Shown in pieces: positions 1 to 9,035 of a stretch of DNA of 34,884 nt. The notes below the pieces were generated by a model, which saw nothing but the letters and a program-made list of their open reading frames with translations, ran no database searches and had not been told where the DNA came from. Both the position numbers and the translations under genes were made by a program. The stretch is from a virus. The first letter of the stretch is position 1. Each line of letters opens with the position of its first letter. The stretch lies in the IMG/VR virus record IMGVR_UViG_3300028392_000172, positions 1 to 34,884 of that record; one strand, 5' to 3'.

Positions 1-63
1 GCGGCCAACACGTTAGTTGTGAAGCGCAAATACACCCGCAAAGGTGAAACCGAAGGAGTCTGA
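1..63 (+). CDS. C-terminal end of an upstream gene (partial)
   Basis: Frame 1 is open from the window edge and stops at TGA 61-63, giving 20 residues ending in KGETEGV. The end is basic (KRKYTRK). The next gene starts 3 bases later behind a good ribosome-binding site, so this is the tail of the preceding late gene. In P22-like order that would be the coat protein or a small gene between coat and gp4; the fragment is too short to decide. Confidence 0.6.
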   Translation, partial: AANTLVVKRKYTRKGETEGV

Positions 64-65
64 GC

Positions 66-797
66 ATGGCAGCAACGTATACCGCTGGGGATCAAATTAA
101 CCGCGCCTTGCGCTTAATCGGTATGCTAGCCGAAGGCGAAACGCCTTCCTCCGAAACATCCAACGATTGTCTTGTTGCGCTAAATCAGATGATCGACAGT
201 TGGAACACTGAACGATTGTCAGTGTTCAACACAATTGACCAAGTGTTTACTTGGCCAGCCGGTGAGATTCAGCGCCACCTTGGTCCTAACGGGGCTAGTC
301 TGGGCGGCTTTGATGGCATTCGTCCCATCTTATTGGACGATGCAACGTACTACCGTGACCCAGGCACAAACGTGTCATTTGGCATCAAGTTCATCAACCA
401 ACAACAATATGACGGCATCGCTGTTAAGACGGTAACCTCCACTTATCCACAAGTCATGTGGATTAACATGGAATACCCCAGCATCCAGATGACGGTCTAT
501 CCTCGCCCTACACGGGACTTGGAATGGCACTTTATCAGCGTGCAAGAATTGGATCAGCCTGCTACGTTGAACACAATACTGGCGTTCCCGCCAGGCTATT
601 TGCGTGCGTTCACTTATGCCCTAGCGATGGAGATTGCGCCTGAGTTTGGTGTTGAGCCAAGCCCCCAAGTGCAGCGCATCGCCATGACCAGCAAGCGCGA
701 CCTGAAGCGCATCAACAACCCTGACGATGTGATGTCGATGCCTTACGCCATTGTGGCCACTCGCCAGCGCTTTAACATTTATGCTGGTAACTATTGA
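66..797 (+). CDS. P22 gp4-like tail accessory / head-closure protein
   Basis: A 243-residue protein that opens with a helical stretch (GDQINRALRLIGMLAEGE, then CLVALNQMIDSWN) typical of P22 gp4-type tail accessory factors. Such proteins bind under the portal after DNA packaging, plug the head and form the platform for gp10. It is longer than P22 gp4 (about 166 residues), with a beta-rich middle. The start is set by GAAGGAG about 7 bases upstream of ATG 66. Its TGA overlaps the ATG of the next gene. A gp10-like protein follows two genes later, which supports the assignment. The family is recalled from sequence style. Confidence 0.8.
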   Translation: MAATYTAGDQINRALRLIGMLAEGETPSSETSNDCLVALNQMIDSWNTERLSVFNTIDQVFTWPAGEIQRHLGPNGASLGGFDGIRPILLDDATYYRDPGTNVSFGIKFINQQQYDGIAVKTVTSTYPQVMWINMEYPSIQMTVYPRPTRDLEWHFISVQELDQPATLNTILAFPPGYLRAFTYALAMEIAPEFGVEPSPQVQRIAMTSKRDLKRINNPDDVMSMPYAIVATRQRFNIYAGNY

Positions 798-1042
798 TGT
801 TGATTGCGCTTGATTACGACAAAACCTACACCGCCGATCCGGCGTTGTGGGATGATTTTGTTCAGTCAGCGCAAAATCGTGGGCACACAGTAAAAATTGT
901 CACAATGCGTACACCAGTCGAAACAATTGTCAATGCCCCAATTGAAGTTGTTTACACTAGCCGAAAAGCAAAATCGTCTGTAATCAACGCCGACATTTGG
1001 ATTGACGACAGCCCACAATGGGTCTATCAGGATTCCCTATGA
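797..1042 (+). CDS. Miniature HAD-superfamily hydrolase-like protein
   Basis: An 81-residue protein that appears to carry all four HAD motifs. Motif I is D6-Y-D8-K-T10 (DxDxT). Motif II is Thr36 in KIVTMR. A motif III lysine is Lys57 or Lys59. Motif IV is D70-D71 in WIDDSP. HAD enzymes form an aspartyl-phosphate intermediate and usually act as phosphatases, for example on nucleotides. At 81 residues it has no room for a cap domain and is close to the minimum for a Rossmann core. ATG 797 is preferred over the in-frame TTG at 794 because TGATG couples it to the gp4 stop. It lies between two head-closure genes and may be an accessory gene. Substrate unknown. Confidence 0.6.
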   Translation: MLIALDYDKTYTADPALWDDFVQSAQNRGHTVKIVTMRTPVETIVNAPIEVVYTSRKAKSSVINADIWIDDSPQWVYQDSL

Positions 1043-2556
1043 AAACGCAGATTCTTGGCTCTAGCTACGTTGCACGCAGCACCAATGCTGCGGATAACCG
1101 CATGGTCAATCTGTTTCCTGAGATCATCCCCGAGGGTGGCAAGGAAGCGGCGTTCCTGAACCGCGCCCCTGGCCTACGGCTGGTGACCTCCGTAGGCACC
1201 GGCCCCATTCGGGGCATGTTGCAGTCGGGTCAATGGCTGTATGTGGTGTCAAACAATCAACTGTATAAAGTTGACCAAAACTACAATTCAACATTACTTG
1301 GCGGTATAAGCAACACCGGTCCTGTGTCAATGGCGTTTAACGGCACCCAGTTGTTCATTGCGGCCAACGGTCCCAGTTACGTTTACAACTCGGTAACCAA
1401 CGCTTACGTTCAGAACAACACATTTCCGCCAGCCCAAACCGTTACGTTTATGGACGGCTATTTTATTTTCAATGAGATCAACAGCCAAAAGTTCTGGGTA
1501 ACTGATTCGTATGATGGCACGGCGCTAGATGGAGCCAGTGTGGCCAGCGCCGAAGGATCGCCCGATGGTTTGGTGGCCGTGATTGCGGACCACAATGAAC
1601 TGTGGCTATTTGGCGGCAATTCGGTTGAAGTCTGGTATGACGCAGGTCTACCGCCTCCAGGCGTGCCATTCCAACGCATCCAAGGGGCTTTTAATGAGTT
1701 AGGATGCGCGGCGGCGTTCTCAATAGCCAAACTGGACAATAGCTTGTTCTGGCTGGGCGCTGATGCCCGTGGCCAAGGGATTGTTTACCGCGCCAATGGA
1801 TACACCGGCACACGCATATCTACGCACGCTGTAGAGTACGCCATCGCCCAATACGGCAACATCACAGACGCCATTGCTTATTCGTACCAGCAAGAAGGCC
1901 ACACGTTTTATGTGCTGACTTTTCCCTCGGCCAACGCTACATGGGTCTATGATGCTTCAACCCAAGCATGGCACGAACGTGCAAGCTGGGAAAGCGATAA
2001 CGCCATCCGTCACCGGTCCAACTGCCGCGCTGTGTTTAACAGCGAAGTGCTAGTCGGTGATTTTGCAAACGGCAACATTTATGCGTTTGACTTGGATGTG
2101 TACTCGGACAACGACCACATCCAAAAGTGGATTCGCTCTTGGCGTGCGCTGGCTTCTGGCACAAACACGCTCAAGCGCACCGCACAGCATTCATTGCAAC
2201 TTGACTGCGAAGTCGGGTTTACCCTGCCTCCAGTTACAGAAGAACAATTTATTGTCACTGAAGACAGCGATGACATCATTACTGAGTCTTACGATTTTCT
2301 GATCACAGGTGTTCAAACAAGCGTCAACGGTACGCCCTTGGTGTTGTTGCGCTGGTCAGACGATGGTGGCCATACGTGGAGCAACTACCATTCTAAATCT
2401 ATGGGCGCTGTGGGTCAGACTGGCCAACGGGTAATCTGGCGGCGTTTGGGGATGACGATGAAGTTGCGCGACCGTGTGTATGAGGTTTCAGGCACCGATC
2501 CGGTCAAGATCGCCATCATGGGCGCTGAATTGTTTATGACGCCTACCAATGCTTAA
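1039..2556 (+). CDS. P22 gp10-like packaged-DNA stabilisation / tail hub protein
   Basis: A 505-residue protein beginning MKTQILGSSYVARSTNAAD, followed by MVNLFPEI and a beta-rich, propeller-like body, as in P22 gp10-type proteins. In P22, gp10 binds gp4 under the portal, closes the DNA channel and receives the tail needle. ATG 1039 is chosen because it forms an ATGA overlap with the HAD stop; the in-frame ATG at 1018 would add seven unconserved-looking residues. Order after gp4 (with one small gene between) matches the P22 head-completion cluster. The family is recalled from its sequence style. Confidence 0.8.
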   Translation: MKTQILGSSYVARSTNAADNRMVNLFPEIIPEGGKEAAFLNRAPGLRLVTSVGTGPIRGMLQSGQWLYVVSNNQLYKVDQNYNSTLLGGISNTGPVSMAFNGTQLFIAANGPSYVYNSVTNAYVQNNTFPPAQTVTFMDGYFIFNEINSQKFWVTDSYDGTALDGASVASAEGSPDGLVAVIADHNELWLFGGNSVEVWYDAGLPPPGVPFQRIQGAFNELGCAAAFSIAKLDNSLFWLGADARGQGIVYRANGYTGTRISTHAVEYAIAQYGNITDAIAYSYQQEGHTFYVLTFPSANATWVYDASTQAWHERASWESDNAIRHRSNCRAVFNSEVLVGDFANGNIYAFDLDVYSDNDHIQKWIRSWRALASGTNTLKRTAQHSLQLDCEVGFTLPPVTEEQFIVTEDSDDIITESYDFLITGVQTSVNGTPLVLLRWSDDGGHTWSNYHSKSMGAVGQTGQRVIWRRLGMTMKLRDRVYEVSGTDPVKIAIMGAELFMTPTNA

Positions 2557-2914
2557 TGCAGATACCAATATCCCGTCAAACCGAGTACCGTTCTTTGATC
2601 AGGTAACGGGTTTGATTTCGCGGGAGTGGTATCGGTATTTCTTGGCCCTGCTTAACGCAAATGTTGATTACACGCCTCAAAGTAATCCTGTCAATGTACC
2701 GTTAACCGCATCGCCGGTAACTATTGGCAATGACACCCAAAGGCCGGTAGACATTATGATTAGCGGCGGCGGGGTGATCAAAGTCGAATTCCAACGCGGG
2801 ACTGGTACAAAATACAATACGGGGTCATACTATGGTATGTTTGGTTTGTCGCCCAGTGACGCGCTGACCATTACGTACTCAGGTACGCCCATCGTTACCT
2901 TTATTCCAAGATGA
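2549..2914 (+). CDS. Small virion-associated protein, unknown role
   Basis: A 121-residue protein. Residues about 8-35 (IPSNRVPFFDQVTGLISREW then YRYFLALLNA) match a segment often seen in phage neck or tail proteins. The remainder is short beta strands (PVDIMISGGGVIKVEFQRG) ending in a beta-rich tail. It overlaps the end of gp10 by 8 bases and the next gene by ATGA, so translation is coupled within the late operon. It occupies the position of the P22 tail needle but shows no long coiled coil, so I do not call it a needle protein. Structural role inferred from position. Confidence 0.6.
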   Translation: MLNADTNIPSNRVPFFDQVTGLISREWYRYFLALLNANVDYTPQSNPVNVPLTASPVTIGNDTQRPVDIMISGGGVIKVEFQRGTGTKYNTGSYYGMFGLSPSDALTITYSGTPIVTFIPR

Positions 2915-3249
2915 TTGAACATTTTTTTAGCGCCGGTGTGTATGCAAAAGAAGCCCGCATTCCAGCGGGAAACATTCTTGTGCAACACAAACACAAATTT
3001 GATCACTTGTCAATTTTGGCTAGCGGGTCTATAGAGTTAATGGTAGATGGCGTTAAATTGACCGTCCATGCGCCAGCGTGTTTAACCATTGAAGCAAACA
3101 AACATCATGGCGTAAAATCCCTCACAGATGTTGTGTGGTATTGCATCCACGCCACCGAATGCACCGATGTAAACGAAATCGATGAAGTGTTGATAGTGGC
3201 TGGCGATAACGCGCAAGCCCGTAAACTGGCCCAGTGCCTTCAGGAGTAA
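2911..3249 (+). CDS. Cupin-fold protein
   Basis: A 112-residue single-domain cupin. Cupin motif 1 is seen around H26-K-H28 with H32 and GSIELMVDG. Motif 2 is represented by ANKHHGVKS (H65, H66) and a strand ending at H80. These histidines would bind a metal in a small beta barrel. Phage cupins in virion operons may be structural or small-molecule enzymes; nothing here identifies a substrate. ATG overlaps the preceding stop as ATGA. The gene sits between head-completion and ejection genes and looks like an accessory insertion. Confidence 0.65.
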   Translation: MIEHFFSAGVYAKEARIPAGNILVQHKHKFDHLSILASGSIELMVDGVKLTVHAPACLTIEANKHHGVKSLTDVVWYCIHATECTDVNEIDEVLIVAGDNAQARKLAQCLQE

Positions 3250-3252
3250 ATT

Positions 3253-3957
3253 ATGCCTTGGATGATACCCGCCGCAATTATTGGTAGTTCTTTACTGGGT
3301 TCGAGCGCCGCAAGTAGCGCAGCATCTACACAAGCGAATGCGGCTAATAACGCAGCCAATCTTCAAAATCAGCAGTACCAACAAACTCGGCAAGATCAAA
3401 TGCCGTGGATGCAAGCTGGTCAAACAGCATTAAATGCGCTTACGCCGTTGGTGATGAATTACAGACCGTTCGACATGAACACGTTTGCTCAAGACCCAGG
3501 ATATCAGTTTAGAATGGATCAAGGCACAAAAGCATTGGAGCGCAGTGCGGCAGCCCGTGGTGGCCTTATCAGCGGTAACACTGGCGGCGCGTTGCAAAAT
3601 TACGGTCAAGGGCTGGCCTCGCAAGAGTATCAAAACGCATTTAACCGCTATCAGGCAGAACGCCAAGCCCAGCTTGGCCCGTTGCAATCGTTGGCTGGTG
3701 TGGGTCAAACGACAGCGCAACAATTAGGCACGGCTGGGCAAAATTATGCTACCAATGCAGGCAACATGCTTACCAGTGGCGCGGCAGCACAAGCGGCGGG
3801 GTATATGGGAGGCGCAAATGCTGTTGGTCAAAGTGTCGGTCAATATTTAAATTACAACCAAGGCAATAATTTAGTTTCAGCTTTGCGCGGAAACGGAAGA
3901 TACACTCCTGGCCAAACTTCGGCAAGTGTGTGGGATTCAAGCGCGGGAGAATTTTAA
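3253..3957 (+). CDS. Ejection protein, P22 gp7-like position
   Basis: A 234-residue protein rich in Ala, Gln, Asn and Gly. The N-terminus is hydrophobic (MPWMIPAAIIGSSLLGSSAA) and is followed by a Gln/Asn-rich helical region. The central segment DPGYQFRMDQGTKALERSAA, continuing into ARGGLISGNTG, is a recurrent signature of DNA-transfer (gp7-type) proteins in P22-like phages. These proteins are packed in the head and leave with the DNA to cross the host envelope. It is the first of three tandem large virion genes, matching the P22 order 7-20-16. The next gene starts immediately after its stop. Confidence 0.65.
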   Translation: MPWMIPAAIIGSSLLGSSAASSAASTQANAANNAANLQNQQYQQTRQDQMPWMQAGQTALNALTPLVMNYRPFDMNTFAQDPGYQFRMDQGTKALERSAAARGGLISGNTGGALQNYGQGLASQEYQNAFNRYQAERQAQLGPLQSLAGVGQTTAQQLGTAGQNYATNAGNMLTSGAAAQAAGYMGGANAVGQSVGQYLNYNQGNNLVSALRGNGRYTPGQTSASVWDSSAGEF

Positions 3958-5523
3958 ATGGCACTCGATCCAAACATTGCAATGGGCTACAGGGGCATTG
4001 AAATTGCCAATCCTTTGGCACAGTACGGCCAACTTGCACAAATTCAAAATTATCAAAATCAAAACATAGCTGCTCAAAATCAAAACGCTTTGGCGCAGTA
4101 TCAGCTTGGCGCTGCTCAACGCGCAGACGTTGCGGCAGAAGGTTTAAATAAACTTTACGCTAAGCATTACGATCCTGTTAAAGGAACTGTAAATCAGAAC
4201 GCGCTTATGGCCGAAGCGGCCTCAACGCCTGGGCTTGCTTCGCAAATTCCTAAACTGCAAGAAGCTGCAACTAAACGGGAGCAAGAAGCTGCAACGCTAA
4301 CTGAAACTAAGTCAAAAACTGAAGAACGTCAGTTTAAACTTACAAATGACAAATTAAAACATGGATTGGAGTCGCTTACATCTGCACCAACACCTCAAGA
4401 CGCCATTCAAAAGTTAAATGATGGCATTTCAAAAGGTTTTTTTGACATGAAGACTGCTTTAGCAGAAGCACAAAAACTTCAAAACATGCCACTTGAAGAT
4501 TACCAAAAATACAGAATTGAAAAAATATTAGGTTTGGTAGACGCCAAAGACAAACTTGGTTACATGTTACCTAAAACAACTCGTCAAGATATTGGCGGTA
4601 GCATTGTCAACATTCAAGACAACCCAATGTTGCCTGGCTATGGTTTGCCTGTTCAAGGTATGGCACCGCTTGCTAAAACAATGACGTTTGCAGATAGGAC
4701 TGCACAACAAAACGCTAATCTTGCACGCGAAAAATTTACGTTTGAAAAAGCCAACCCAGGCTTTGAACTTAAAGAAAATGAAAACGGTGAATTTTTTGGA
4801 GTAAACAAGCGCACATTGCAAGCATTTCCTGTCACTATTGGCGGTGGCGCTGCATCGGCTGTTGCACCAATGGTTCAAGGCGCCGGCGGTATGCCTGGAC
4901 CGCGCATGGCGCAGCCTGGCGCTGTCGTGCCAGCCATCCCTGGCATGACTAGCGTGCTTGATCAGACTGCCCCTGCTGTTGCGCCAGCAGCTGGTGGGCC
5001 TCGCCAGTTAGTTGGTAAAGGAACGGCATTGACTGAAAGCCAAGGTAACGCAACCGCGTTTGGTATGCGAATGAAAGAAGCTAATTCAATTTTGACTTCA
5101 TTGGAAAAATCTGGATTTAAAAATACTGGTTTGATTAGCAACGCCGTTGGCAGCACTGTTGGCATAGTCCCATTGCTTGGCGACAAATTGGAAGGCATGA
5201 CCGGTTCTGTTTTTAACGTATTGCCTCAAATCATGGGTGGTCTAAGTCCAGAGCAGCAACAAGTTGCACAAGCTCGAGTTAACTTTATTACCGCTGTACT
5301 GCGTAAAGAATCCGGTGCTTCTATTCAACCATCTGAATTTTCAATGGAAGAAAAAAAATATTTTCCTAAGCCTGGTGATGATAAAACTGTGGTTGCACAA
5401 AAACAAAAAGCTCGAGATTTGGCGATTAAAGCAATGGGAATTCAAGCTGGTCCTGGCGCTAAAAATATTGAACAATATGCGCCAACAAGCGGCTCGGTGG
5501 CACCAACTGTTAGTAACTGGTAA
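3958..5523 (+). CDS. Ejection protein, P22 gp20-like position
   Basis: A 521-residue protein. The N-terminal third is Gln/Asn/Ala-rich and predicted helical (ANPLAQYGQLAQIQNYQNQ). The middle is charged, coiled-coil-like helix (res about 95-140). Around res 300-345 there is an Ala/Pro/Gly linker. The C-terminal part (res about 350-500) has the pattern LTESQGNATAFGMRMKEAN and RKESGASIQPSEF, seen in many phage internal virion proteins. It directly abuts the gp7-like gene. Codon use is noticeably more A/T-rich than in neighbouring late genes. Assignment as the second ejection protein rests on order and composition. Confidence 0.6.
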   Translation: MALDPNIAMGYRGIEIANPLAQYGQLAQIQNYQNQNIAAQNQNALAQYQLGAAQRADVAAEGLNKLYAKHYDPVKGTVNQNALMAEAASTPGLASQIPKLQEAATKREQEAATLTETKSKTEERQFKLTNDKLKHGLESLTSAPTPQDAIQKLNDGISKGFFDMKTALAEAQKLQNMPLEDYQKYRIEKILGLVDAKDKLGYMLPKTTRQDIGGSIVNIQDNPMLPGYGLPVQGMAPLAKTMTFADRTAQQNANLAREKFTFEKANPGFELKENENGEFFGVNKRTLQAFPVTIGGGAASAVAPMVQGAGGMPGPRMAQPGAVVPAIPGMTSVLDQTAPAVAPAAGGPRQLVGKGTALTESQGNATAFGMRMKEANSILTSLEKSGFKNTGLISNAVGSTVGIVPLLGDKLEGMTGSVFNVLPQIMGGLSPEQQQVAQARVNFITAVLRKESGASIQPSEFSMEEKKYFPKPGDDKTVVAQKQKARDLAIKAMGIQAGPGAKNIEQYAPTSGSVAPTVSNW

Positions 5524-5532
5524 GGGGTATAC

Positions 5533-7392
5533 ATGCCACGCGACATCACAGTTACTTTTGATGATGGGTTTACCCACGTTTATCAAAATGCGCCTGACAA
5601 TTTAACGCCAGATGCTGTATCAGCTCGGGCTCAACAAGATTTTGGTAAAGTTGTCAAAGCATTGGACGGTGGCCGCAAAGGTGCTGGAGTTGCACAGGAA
5701 ACACCAGAGGTTTCATTGCGTGATCGGATTATGGGCGTGATTGAAACACCCGCGGCACTTGCCGGTGGTCTTGCTGCCGGCGTTGTGGCGCCCGTGGCCG
5801 GCGTGATTGGTTCGTTGACTAGTGGCAAATACGGAACACAAGCCGGTGTACAGGCTGGCGAACAAGCCGCGCAAGCTGCTCGGGCTCAGTTCTATCAACC
5901 TCGTACCGAGACAGCCAAGCAGATTCTTGGCGCAATTGGCGGCGTTATGGAGCCTCTTACAGGCGCTTTGCCCCCAACCCTTGGCACAGCTGGTGCAAAT
6001 TTAAATGCAATGGTTGGTCCAGCCATGCAACAGGCCGGCGCAGTTGCTCGTCCGGCCATGACTCCGGTACGTAATGCGCTGACCAATGTGATGACCCGTG
6101 AGCAGCCGGCCATGCAAGGCATGGGCGCGGCAACCGCCGCAGAAGATCTGATGCGCCAAGAGCGCTTGCAACGCTTTGGCATCCCTGCTACAGCTGGTGA
6201 GCGCACCAAGAATTTGGCACAACAGCAATTTGAGTCTGAAGTCCAACGTGGTGTGATTACAGGCATTTCTGATGAAGCCAAAACCAAATTGGCTGAACAA
6301 ATGCGTGGTTTTGAGGCTAACAAAAAACAAGCCATTGTCAATAACTTTGAGCGCATGACAAATGATGTGGGCGCTGAAATAGCTGATCCTACGCAATTGC
6401 GCCAAGTGGGCAAGATTGTGGACAAGGCGCTCAATGATGAGTACACCAAAAAATTTGATGCCTACAAATCACTGTACGCCAAGGCAGACAATGCTGGTGA
6501 GACATTGCAGCCAGTGCCATATCAAGCGTTGATTGATTACGTCAATACCAAAACACCAACAATGAGACAAAAGCTGGACCCTATTTTGGATTCAGTGGTT
6601 GAATCGTTGAAGATGAATGATCCTGAGAAAACTGGATCTATTACCGTGCGTGCGCTGGAAGACATTTATCAACAACTCGGCCAGGTCAAAAACTCGCCAA
6701 ATGCTGGCAAGTTGAAGCAGATCATTACTGACATGGGCGAAGGCGCTGGCGGTGAGTTGTATCAAGCTGCACGGGCATCTAGAAAGCAATTGGCCAAAGA
6801 GTTTGAAGATGTCTCGCGTGTTGATAAATTGCTTGGCACAAAAGCAGGCTATACGGACCGCAGGGTGGCATTGGATGATGTGTTCAAACATGTAGTGCTG
6901 GACGGTTCGTTAGAAGAAATGCGAACTGTCACCAAGCTGCTTAAAAAAGCAGGCCCAGAAGGACAACAAGCCTACAAAGAGCTGCAAGGTCAAACTATCC
7001 AACACATGAAAGATTTGCTGACCAAAGGTGATCAGCTGTCTTTCAAAAATCTGAACACTTTGGTTACTCAGCTAGATTCAGAAGACAAACTGGCTTACAT
7101 GTTTGGCAAAACTGGCCGTGATCAAATCATGGATTTACGTGATGCCATCAAAGATGTGGTGGTCAAAGAGCCTGGCGCTGTTAACTACAGCAACACATCT
7201 GGCGCCATGTTGCGTGGCTTAGAGGCTTTGCAATCATTACGTTTGCCTGTTAAATCAGTTGCTGAAGCAGTTCGCACACGCGAAGTCACAGGGAAAGTCA
7301 AAAAAGCATTGGAGCAACCCAACGCATTAGCCCCTGCCCAACCCAACCAAAACGCACTTAGAATTGATTTAACTGGCATGGCCAACAAATAG
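5533..7392 (+). CDS. Ejection protein, P22 gp16-like position
   Basis: A 619-residue protein. It begins ITVTFDDGFTHVYQNAPDN followed by LTPDAVSARAQQDFGK, a short N-terminal module common in phage internal virion proteins. A Gly/Ala-rich hydrophobic stretch at about res 72-105 (PAALAGGLAAGVVAPVAGVI) could insert into a membrane. The remaining 450 residues are long charged helices. This is the third member of the ejection set, whose job is to form the conduit for DNA across the periplasm and inner membrane. A GGGGTATAC leader precedes the ATG; the next gene follows 8 bases after the stop. Function inferred from order and composition. Confidence 0.6.
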   Translation: MPRDITVTFDDGFTHVYQNAPDNLTPDAVSARAQQDFGKVVKALDGGRKGAGVAQETPEVSLRDRIMGVIETPAALAGGLAAGVVAPVAGVIGSLTSGKYGTQAGVQAGEQAAQAARAQFYQPRTETAKQILGAIGGVMEPLTGALPPTLGTAGANLNAMVGPAMQQAGAVARPAMTPVRNALTNVMTREQPAMQGMGAATAAEDLMRQERLQRFGIPATAGERTKNLAQQQFESEVQRGVITGISDEAKTKLAEQMRGFEANKKQAIVNNFERMTNDVGAEIADPTQLRQVGKIVDKALNDEYTKKFDAYKSLYAKADNAGETLQPVPYQALIDYVNTKTPTMRQKLDPILDSVVESLKMNDPEKTGSITVRALEDIYQQLGQVKNSPNAGKLKQIITDMGEGAGGELYQAARASRKQLAKEFEDVSRVDKLLGTKAGYTDRRVALDDVFKHVVLDGSLEEMRTVTKLLKKAGPEGQQAYKELQGQTIQHMKDLLTKGDQLSFKNLNTLVTQLDSEDKLAYMFGKTGRDQIMDLRDAIKDVVVKEPGAVNYSNTSGAMLRGLEALQSLRLPVKSVAEAVRTREVTGKVKKALEQPNALAPAQPNQNALRIDLTGMANK

Positions 7393-7400
7393 GAATCGAC

Positions 7401-8693
7401 ATGACTACTACGCTTACCCCCAGTCCAATAATGCAGTTCTTCGATGCCAACGGTAACCCGTTGGTAGGTGGGAAACTGTACACCTATGCTGCTGGCACAA
7501 CGACACCACAGGCCACGTACACCGACTACACCGGCAGCACAGCCAACACCAACCCTGTGATTTTCAACAGTCGCGGTGAAGCGGCTGTGTGGTGCGGCAA
7601 CAGTCGCTATTACATGGTCCTAAAAGACGCCAACGACACGCTGATTTGGACCGCTGATAACGTCAACGGCGCAAATGGCCCCACGTTGGCGTTGTTGGCC
7701 GCATCAAACGGGGCTACGTTGATTGGGTACACCCCGTCAGACACCAACGTCCCTGAGACGCTTAACAGCCGTCTGCAATTATTAGACGGCGTGTCAGTTA
7801 CCGCTGGCGCTCTTGACAGCTATGCGGGTTCTAGCGTTAACGTGTTTCGTGATGCGTCTGCCGTGTCCGGCGGCACGTTTGGGTATGTTAATGCGGCAAC
7901 GGTGGCACGCACAACTACTGGTGCCACTGAAACATCGTTTGAATGGACCAACTTGGCCATCATGGATAACTACTCAGCCGCTGGTCAAAATGTTGCTGTA
8001 TACGGTCAAGGCAATCGCCGTAGTACTGGCCCAACATGGGGCGGCGTGTTTGAAGCGCGCGATTATACGCAAGTTGCTAATCCCACACTTGGAATGGTAG
8101 GTGTAGAAGTTGATAGTTTTGCCAACGGTACAGATAATCTTTTTGAACGTATTGGAATTGATATTGTCGCGGGTAAAGGTGTCGCTGCTGGAGTAAAAAG
8201 CGTTACAGGTATTGGTTTGAGAATTATTCCAGTCAACGGTGACACCACTCAAGCAATGTACGGTAAAGGCATTTTGTTAACCGGAGACATGACAGAAGGC
8301 ATCAACATTTCGAGTGCCGGAACTCGCGGAATATATTTTACAGCAACGGCTGTTAATGTTGTTGGTATTGATTTGTCGTTGTCTACAAACAGCACATCAG
8401 CAATCCGCATTAAAGGTGGTGACAATATTGCGTTTGATGCTTCATCTTTTTTCCGATTGCGCCACAGCAGTACGGGCGTTGCTGGTCTGACTTATGCGGT
8501 CAGCGGCGTGGATAAAGTGATTATTAGTGATACCGGTAGCATTATTTTGGGTGAAACCATTGCATGGACTAACACTTATACTTCCCCAACTGCAACTGCC
8601 GGTACTAGCGGCGCGTTGCCTGCTCAAGTGTCTGGTTATATTAAAGTCAATGTTGGAGCTGTTTTAGTAAAAATCCCCTATTACGACGTATGA
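7401..8693 (+). CDS. Tailspike-like receptor-binding fibre
   Basis: A 430-residue protein. Residues about 8-85 (IMQFFDANGNPLVGGKLYTY, TDYTGSTANTNPVIFNSRGE, VWCGNSRYYMVLKDAND) form a head-binding module similar in plan to the N-terminal domain of P22-type tailspikes. The rest has repeated short beta strands with GIGLRI, GINISS and GIYFTA turns, suggesting a beta-helical or trimeric fibre, ending in a small C-terminal strand domain. Such proteins bind, and may cut, surface polysaccharide; no catalytic residues can be named here. It is the last large late gene before lysis. A second fibre set lies at 29510-33079. Confidence 0.7.
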   Translation: MTTTLTPSPIMQFFDANGNPLVGGKLYTYAAGTTTPQATYTDYTGSTANTNPVIFNSRGEAAVWCGNSRYYMVLKDANDTLIWTADNVNGANGPTLALLAASNGATLIGYTPSDTNVPETLNSRLQLLDGVSVTAGALDSYAGSSVNVFRDASAVSGGTFGYVNAATVARTTTGATETSFEWTNLAIMDNYSAAGQNVAVYGQGNRRSTGPTWGGVFEARDYTQVANPTLGMVGVEVDSFANGTDNLFERIGIDIVAGKGVAAGVKSVTGIGLRIIPVNGDTTQAMYGKGILLTGDMTEGINISSAGTRGIYFTATAVNVVGIDLSLSTNSTSAIRIKGGDNIAFDASSFFRLRHSSTGVAGLTYAVSGVDKVIISDTGSIILGETIAWTNTYTSPTATAGTSGALPAQVSGYIKVNVGAVLVKIPYYDV

Positions 8694-8836
8694 TCACTTT
8701 GACCCTAACCCCTCAAGAACTGGCCGTCATAAACAACGCGCTCATGCTTGCGCCGTATGGCGTGGTTGCGCCAGTAATACAGTCCATTAACCAACAACTC
8801 CAGGATAAAAAAGATGGACAGCCAGACGTTCTTTAA
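8690..8836 (+). CDS. Small conserved-type phage protein (48 aa)
   Basis: A 48-residue protein starting MITLTLTPQELAVINNALML and ending LQDKKDGQPDVL. It begins at an ATGA overlap with the tailspike stop and overlaps the next gene by 23 bases, the tight packing expected of a real phage gene. It has a helical core with a short hydrophobic stretch and a charged tail, no membrane segment. Small proteins of this LTPQE type recur near lysis genes in related phages (recalled, not checked). Function unknown. Confidence 0.55.
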   Translation: MITLTLTPQELAVINNALMLAPYGVVAPVIQSINQQLQDKKDGQPDVL

Positions 8837-9035
8837 TGTTGCTTTGGGTTTGGCTGCGTTCTTCGGTGGGTGGGTGCTAAACAATATCACCAAGGCCATT
8901 GAGCGCCTTGATGTTGATGTGCGTCAGATGCCCCACACTTACATTGCCAAGGACGATTACCGCCGTGACATTGATGAGATCAAAGAAATGCTGGGCAAGA
9001 TTTTTGATAAGTTAGACACGAAACAGGACAAATGA
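8814..9035 (+). CDS. Small membrane-anchored coiled-coil protein
   Basis: A 73-residue protein with one N-terminal membrane segment (about res 7-26, VALGLAAFFGGWVLN) and a charged helical tail (YIAKDDYRRDIDEIKEMLGK) likely to form a coiled coil. This plan fits an accessory lysis protein or an antiholin/spanin-like component. It lies first in a row of membrane genes leading to holin and endolysin. Its last codons overlap the next start (ATGA). No lipobox is present. Specific function not assigned. Confidence 0.65.
   Translation: MDSQTFFNVALGLAAFFGGWVLNNITKAIERLDVDVRQMPHTYIAKDDYRRDIDEIKEMLGKIFDKLDTKQDK

Noticed and set aside
2549-2914. Tail needle (gp26) assignment from gene order
   Set aside because: The protein is short and beta-rich and lacks the long trimeric coiled coil of a needle.
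5895-6449. 184-codon minus-strand frame
   Set aside because: Antisense to the gp16-like gene, low-complexity Ser/Ala/Arg composition, no start site context.
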